Source: Thioalkalivibrio sp.
Lineage (GTDB): Bacteria; Pseudomonadota; Gammaproteobacteria; Ectothiorhodospirales; Ectothiorhodospiraceae
Length of the DNA stretch: 8,236 nucleotides
Assembly (NCBI GenBank): GCA_007120575.1
Contig: SKNJ01000208.1
Coordinates: 1 to 8,236 of the forward strand
Reading direction: 5' to 3'
In this document: piece by piece, positions 6,517-8,236 of the stretch
Numbering within the stretch: position 1 is the first letter of the stretch
How the letters are laid out: every line of letters starts with the position of its first letter
Made by a program: the position numbers and the translations under genes
Notes under the pieces: model-generated
The model's database searches: none
What the model was told of the DNA's origin: nothing
What the model saw: the letters and a program-made list of their open reading frames with translations, nothing else

Positions 6517-7203
6517 GTGTCGTTGAAACGCCCCGATTTCCGCAGCCTGCTGCCGGTGTCGGTCCGCGATGGCGAGGGCCTGCATCAGGCCCTGACCCAT
6601 CGTAGTGCCGGCGGCCGGCATAACGAGCGCCTGGAGTTCCTGGGTGACGCGGTGCTCGGACTGGTGATCGCGGATGCCCTGTTCGAGCAGTTGCCCGATG
6701 CCCCGGAGGGCGACCTGACCCGGCTGCGCGCGGCCCTGGTCAATCGCGAATCATTGGCCGCACTGGCTCGCGAGAGCGGGCTGGAGGGCACCCTTAACCT
6801 GGGCGAGGGTGAACGCAAGAGCGGCGGCCAGCGACGTGATTCCATTCTTGCCGACGCGGTCGAGGCCCTGATCGGGGTGACCTACCGCGAGGCCGGGATG
6901 CAGGCTGCGCGTGACTTTACCCTGGCCCTGTACGCCGAGCGCCTGGCCAGCCTGCCTTCTGCGGAATCGCTGAAGGATCCGAAGACCCGGTTGCAGGAAC
7001 AGCTGCAGGGCAACAATGCCGAGCTCCCGGTCTACGAGGTGCTGGAAGTGGCCGGGCCCGACCACCAGCGCCAGTTCACCGTGTCGGTGCATTTGCCGAC
7101 CCAGGGCTGGGGCCAGCACGGGCGGGGTTCCAGCCGGCGCCGTGCGGAACAGGCCGCCGCCGAGGCCGCCCTGCGCCGTCTTCAGCAGACCCGGGAGCAA
7201 TGA
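6517..7203 (+). CDS. rnc: Ribonuclease III
   Basis: RNase III cleaves double-stranded RNA, processing the 30S rRNA precursor and many mRNAs. The 228-aa length fits the family (E. coli 226). The nuclease domain carries the signature NERLEFLGDAVL (36-47), with Mg-binding E40 and D44, and the second acidic pair D113 and E116 in ADAVEALIG. The double-stranded RNA-binding domain spans about 154-224 (DPKTRLQEQLQG, then G-x-G-SSRRRAEQAAAEAAL). The start is GTG 6517, giving an alignment one residue shorter than E. coli before LTHRS. TTG 6523 is an alternative (226 aa). The ribosome-binding region is weak (GGCGGT, 6 nt upstream). The gene follows DUF4845 by 18 nt and overlaps era by 4 nt. Confidence 0.97.
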   Translation: MSLKRPDFRSLLPVSVRDGEGLHQALTHRSAGGRHNERLEFLGDAVLGLVIADALFEQLPDAPEGDLTRLRAALVNRESLAALARESGLEGTLNLGEGERKSGGQRRDSILADAVEALIGVTYREAGMQAARDFTLALYAERLASLPSAESLKDPKTRLQEQLQGNNAELPVYEVLEVAGPDHQRQFTVSVHLPTQGWGQHGRGSSRRRAEQAAAEAALRRLQQTREQ

Positions 7204-8147
7204 ACACGATGGATGAACAGCAGCCAGGGCCAGAATCCGCCGAGATCGGATCCGCGCCGACCCGGTGCGGCCTGGTGGCATTGATCGGGCGCCCGAATGT
7301 CGGCAAGACCACGCTGATGAACCGCCTGGTCGGGGAGAAGCTGGCGGCGACCACGCGCCGCCCGCATACCACCCGCAATCGTATCCTCGGCATCGTGACC
7401 GCTGCCGACGACCAGATCGTGCTGATGGATACGCCGGGGATCGACCGTGAGCGCACCCAGCTCGTCAACCAGGTGCTGAACCGCACCGCCAGCCACGCGC
7501 TGGCGGATGCCGACCTGGTGTGCTTCCTGGTGGAGGCCGGCCGTTTCGATGCCGGCGACGAGTATATCGAGAGGGCGATCCGCGATTCCGGGCGCCCGGC
7601 CCTGCTGGTGATCAACAAGATCGACCAGTACCGGGAGAAGGAGGCCTTGCTGCCGTTCATCGAGCAGCGCATGCAGGCCTTTGCGTATGCCGGGGTGGTC
7701 CCGATCTCGGCACACAGGGGCTCGAACCTTCCCGGATTGATTGACGAGATCCGCGCGCATTTGCCGAGCGGCCCGTTCCTGTACGACCCGGAGCAGCTCA
7801 GCGATCGCCCGGAGCGGTTCCGCGCCGAGGAGATGATCCGCGAGGCGATGCTGGAACGTCTGGGTCAGGAGGTGCCATACGCTGTCGCGGTACGTGTGGA
7901 GAGCTGGGCGGACGAACCCCGTACCACCCACATCGATGCCGTGGTGCTGGTCGAGCGCGACAGCCAGAAGGGCATCGTGATTGGCAAGGGTGGCCAGCGT
8001 CTTAAAAAGATCGGCCAGGCGGCACGCGTTCAGCTCGAGGAGCTGCTGGGGCGCAAGGTGATGCTGCGCCTTACGGTGCGGGTCGAGCCGGACTGGACCC
8101 GCAGCCCGCGGGCCCTGCGCGAACTCGGCATCGAAGAGACACGGTGA
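7200..8147 (+). CDS. era: GTPase Era, 16S rRNA-binding ribosome assembly factor
   Basis: Era binds the 3' end of 16S rRNA through a KH domain and couples 30S maturation to GTP hydrolysis; its partner RNase III is encoded just upstream. The 315-aa protein has G1 GRPNVGKTT at 30-38 (Thr where most Era proteins have Ser; both fit the P-loop rule), G2 region TTRRPHTTRNR, G3 DTPGID, G4 NKID and G5-type SAHRG. The C-terminal KH domain contains the GIVIGKGGQRLKKIG loop and ends in the usual DWTRSPRALRELG tail. Compared with E. coli (301 aa) it has an N-terminal acidic/polar extension of about 20 residues. ATG 7200 overlaps the rnc stop (ATGA). ATG 7209 is an equally possible start three codons later, giving translational coupling either way. 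Confidence 0.97.
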   Translation: MNTMDEQQPGPESAEIGSAPTRCGLVALIGRPNVGKTTLMNRLVGEKLAATTRRPHTTRNRILGIVTAADDQIVLMDTPGIDRERTQLVNQVLNRTASHALADADLVCFLVEAGRFDAGDEYIERAIRDSGRPALLVINKIDQYREKEALLPFIEQRMQAFAYAGVVPISAHRGSNLPGLIDEIRAHLPSGPFLYDPEQLSDRPERFRAEEMIREAMLERLGQEVPYAVAVRVESWADEPRTTHIDAVVLVERDSQKGIVIGKGGQRLKKIGQAARVQLEELLGRKVMLRLTVRVEPDWTRSPRALRELGIEETR

Positions 8148-8148
8148 C

Positions 8149-8160
8149 CGCCCGCGGGCG
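8149..8160. repeat. 12-bp palindrome between era and recO
   Basis: CGCCCG/CGGGCG is a perfect inverted repeat directly after the era stop and 9 nt before the recO ATG. Its core GCCCGCGGGC also occurs at 8104-8113 inside the end of era. No T-run follows, so it is not a classical terminator. In DNA this GC-rich such a repeat may be chance. Confidence 0.35.
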
Positions 8161-8169
8161 TCGCGTAGC

Positions 8170-8236
8170 ATGACGGGCTCCGGGGCGGCAGTCACCAGTG
8201 GCGTGGTCCTGCATGCCCGTCCGCTGCGCGAGACCA
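8170..8236 (+). CDS. recO: RecO DNA repair protein, N-terminal start (partial)
   Basis: Only 22 codons are visible before the window ends. They read from ATG 8170 and include SGVVLHARPLRET, which matches the start of the RecO OB-fold domain (typically x-V-L-H-x-R-P-x-R-E-T). RecO works with RecF and RecR to load RecA on SSB-coated single-stranded DNA. The position after era is the conserved gammaproteobacterial location. The gap to era is 22 nt. The product is cut by the window edge, so nothing can be said about its completeness. Confidence 0.85.
   Translation, partial: MTGSGAAVTSGVVLHARPLRET

Noticed and set aside
6606..6620. Hairpin TGCCGG-CGG-CCGGCA inside rnc as an RNase III autoregulatory site
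   Set aside because: The stem is only 6 bp, too short for a typical RNase III substrate, and encodes ordinary residues near the family-conserved LTHRS/NERLEF region.
1..8236. Mobile element, CRISPR array, tRNA/rRNA gene or novel defence system
   Set aside because: No repeat array, transposase, integrase, RNA-gene signature or unassigned gene cluster is visible; all genes fit one conserved housekeeping order with uniform base composition.

Overview
The window is a dense, single-strand (+) block of conserved housekeeping and envelope-stress genes from a GC-rich gammaproteobacterium. The order is rseA(end)-rseB-rseC-mucD-glutaredoxin-like-lepA-lepB-DUF4845-rnc-era-recO(start). It matches the sigma-E/AlgU neighbourhood of gammaproteobacteria. 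The protease gene directly after rseC follows the Pseudomonas algU-mucABCD arrangement; in E. coli degP lies elsewhere. The strong G/C bias at third codon positions and the protein sequences suggest a purple-sulfur or Ectothiorhodospiraceae-type organism (for example Thioalkalivibrio-like), but this genus guess comes from general impression and is weak.

Layout. Positions 1-1661 hold the negative-control arm of the envelope stress response: the last part of the anti-sigma factor RseA/MucA, its periplasmic protector and lipoprotein sensor RseB/MucB, and the membrane protein RseC/MucC. At 1671-1699 lies a near-consensus sigma-E promoter (GGAACTT, 16 nt, TCTAGA) that would give the periplasmic protease MucD (1736-3154) its own stress-induced transcript inside the operon. 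A perfect 16-bp palindrome (1689-1704) covers the -10 element. A small glutaredoxin-like gene (3202-3444) follows and overlaps lepA by 4 nt.

The second half (3441-8236) is the lepA-lepB-DUF4845-rnc-era-recO cluster: elongation factor 4, signal peptidase I, a small single-pass membrane protein, RNase III, the 16S rRNA-binding GTPase Era and the start of the recombination protein RecO. Gaps are short (80 nt or less) and several junctions overlap (ATGA at 3441 and 7200), which fits cotranscription and translational coupling. The cluster links protein export (LepB), translation quality (LepA) and ribosome maturation (RNase III, Era) with the periplasmic quality-control genes upstream.

I see no mobile element, CRISPR array, tRNA or rRNA gene, rho-independent terminator or recent-transfer signature. 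No gap between genes exceeds 80 nt. I do not see a previously undescribed biological system. The most informative non-coding signal is the promoter/palindrome in front of mucD.
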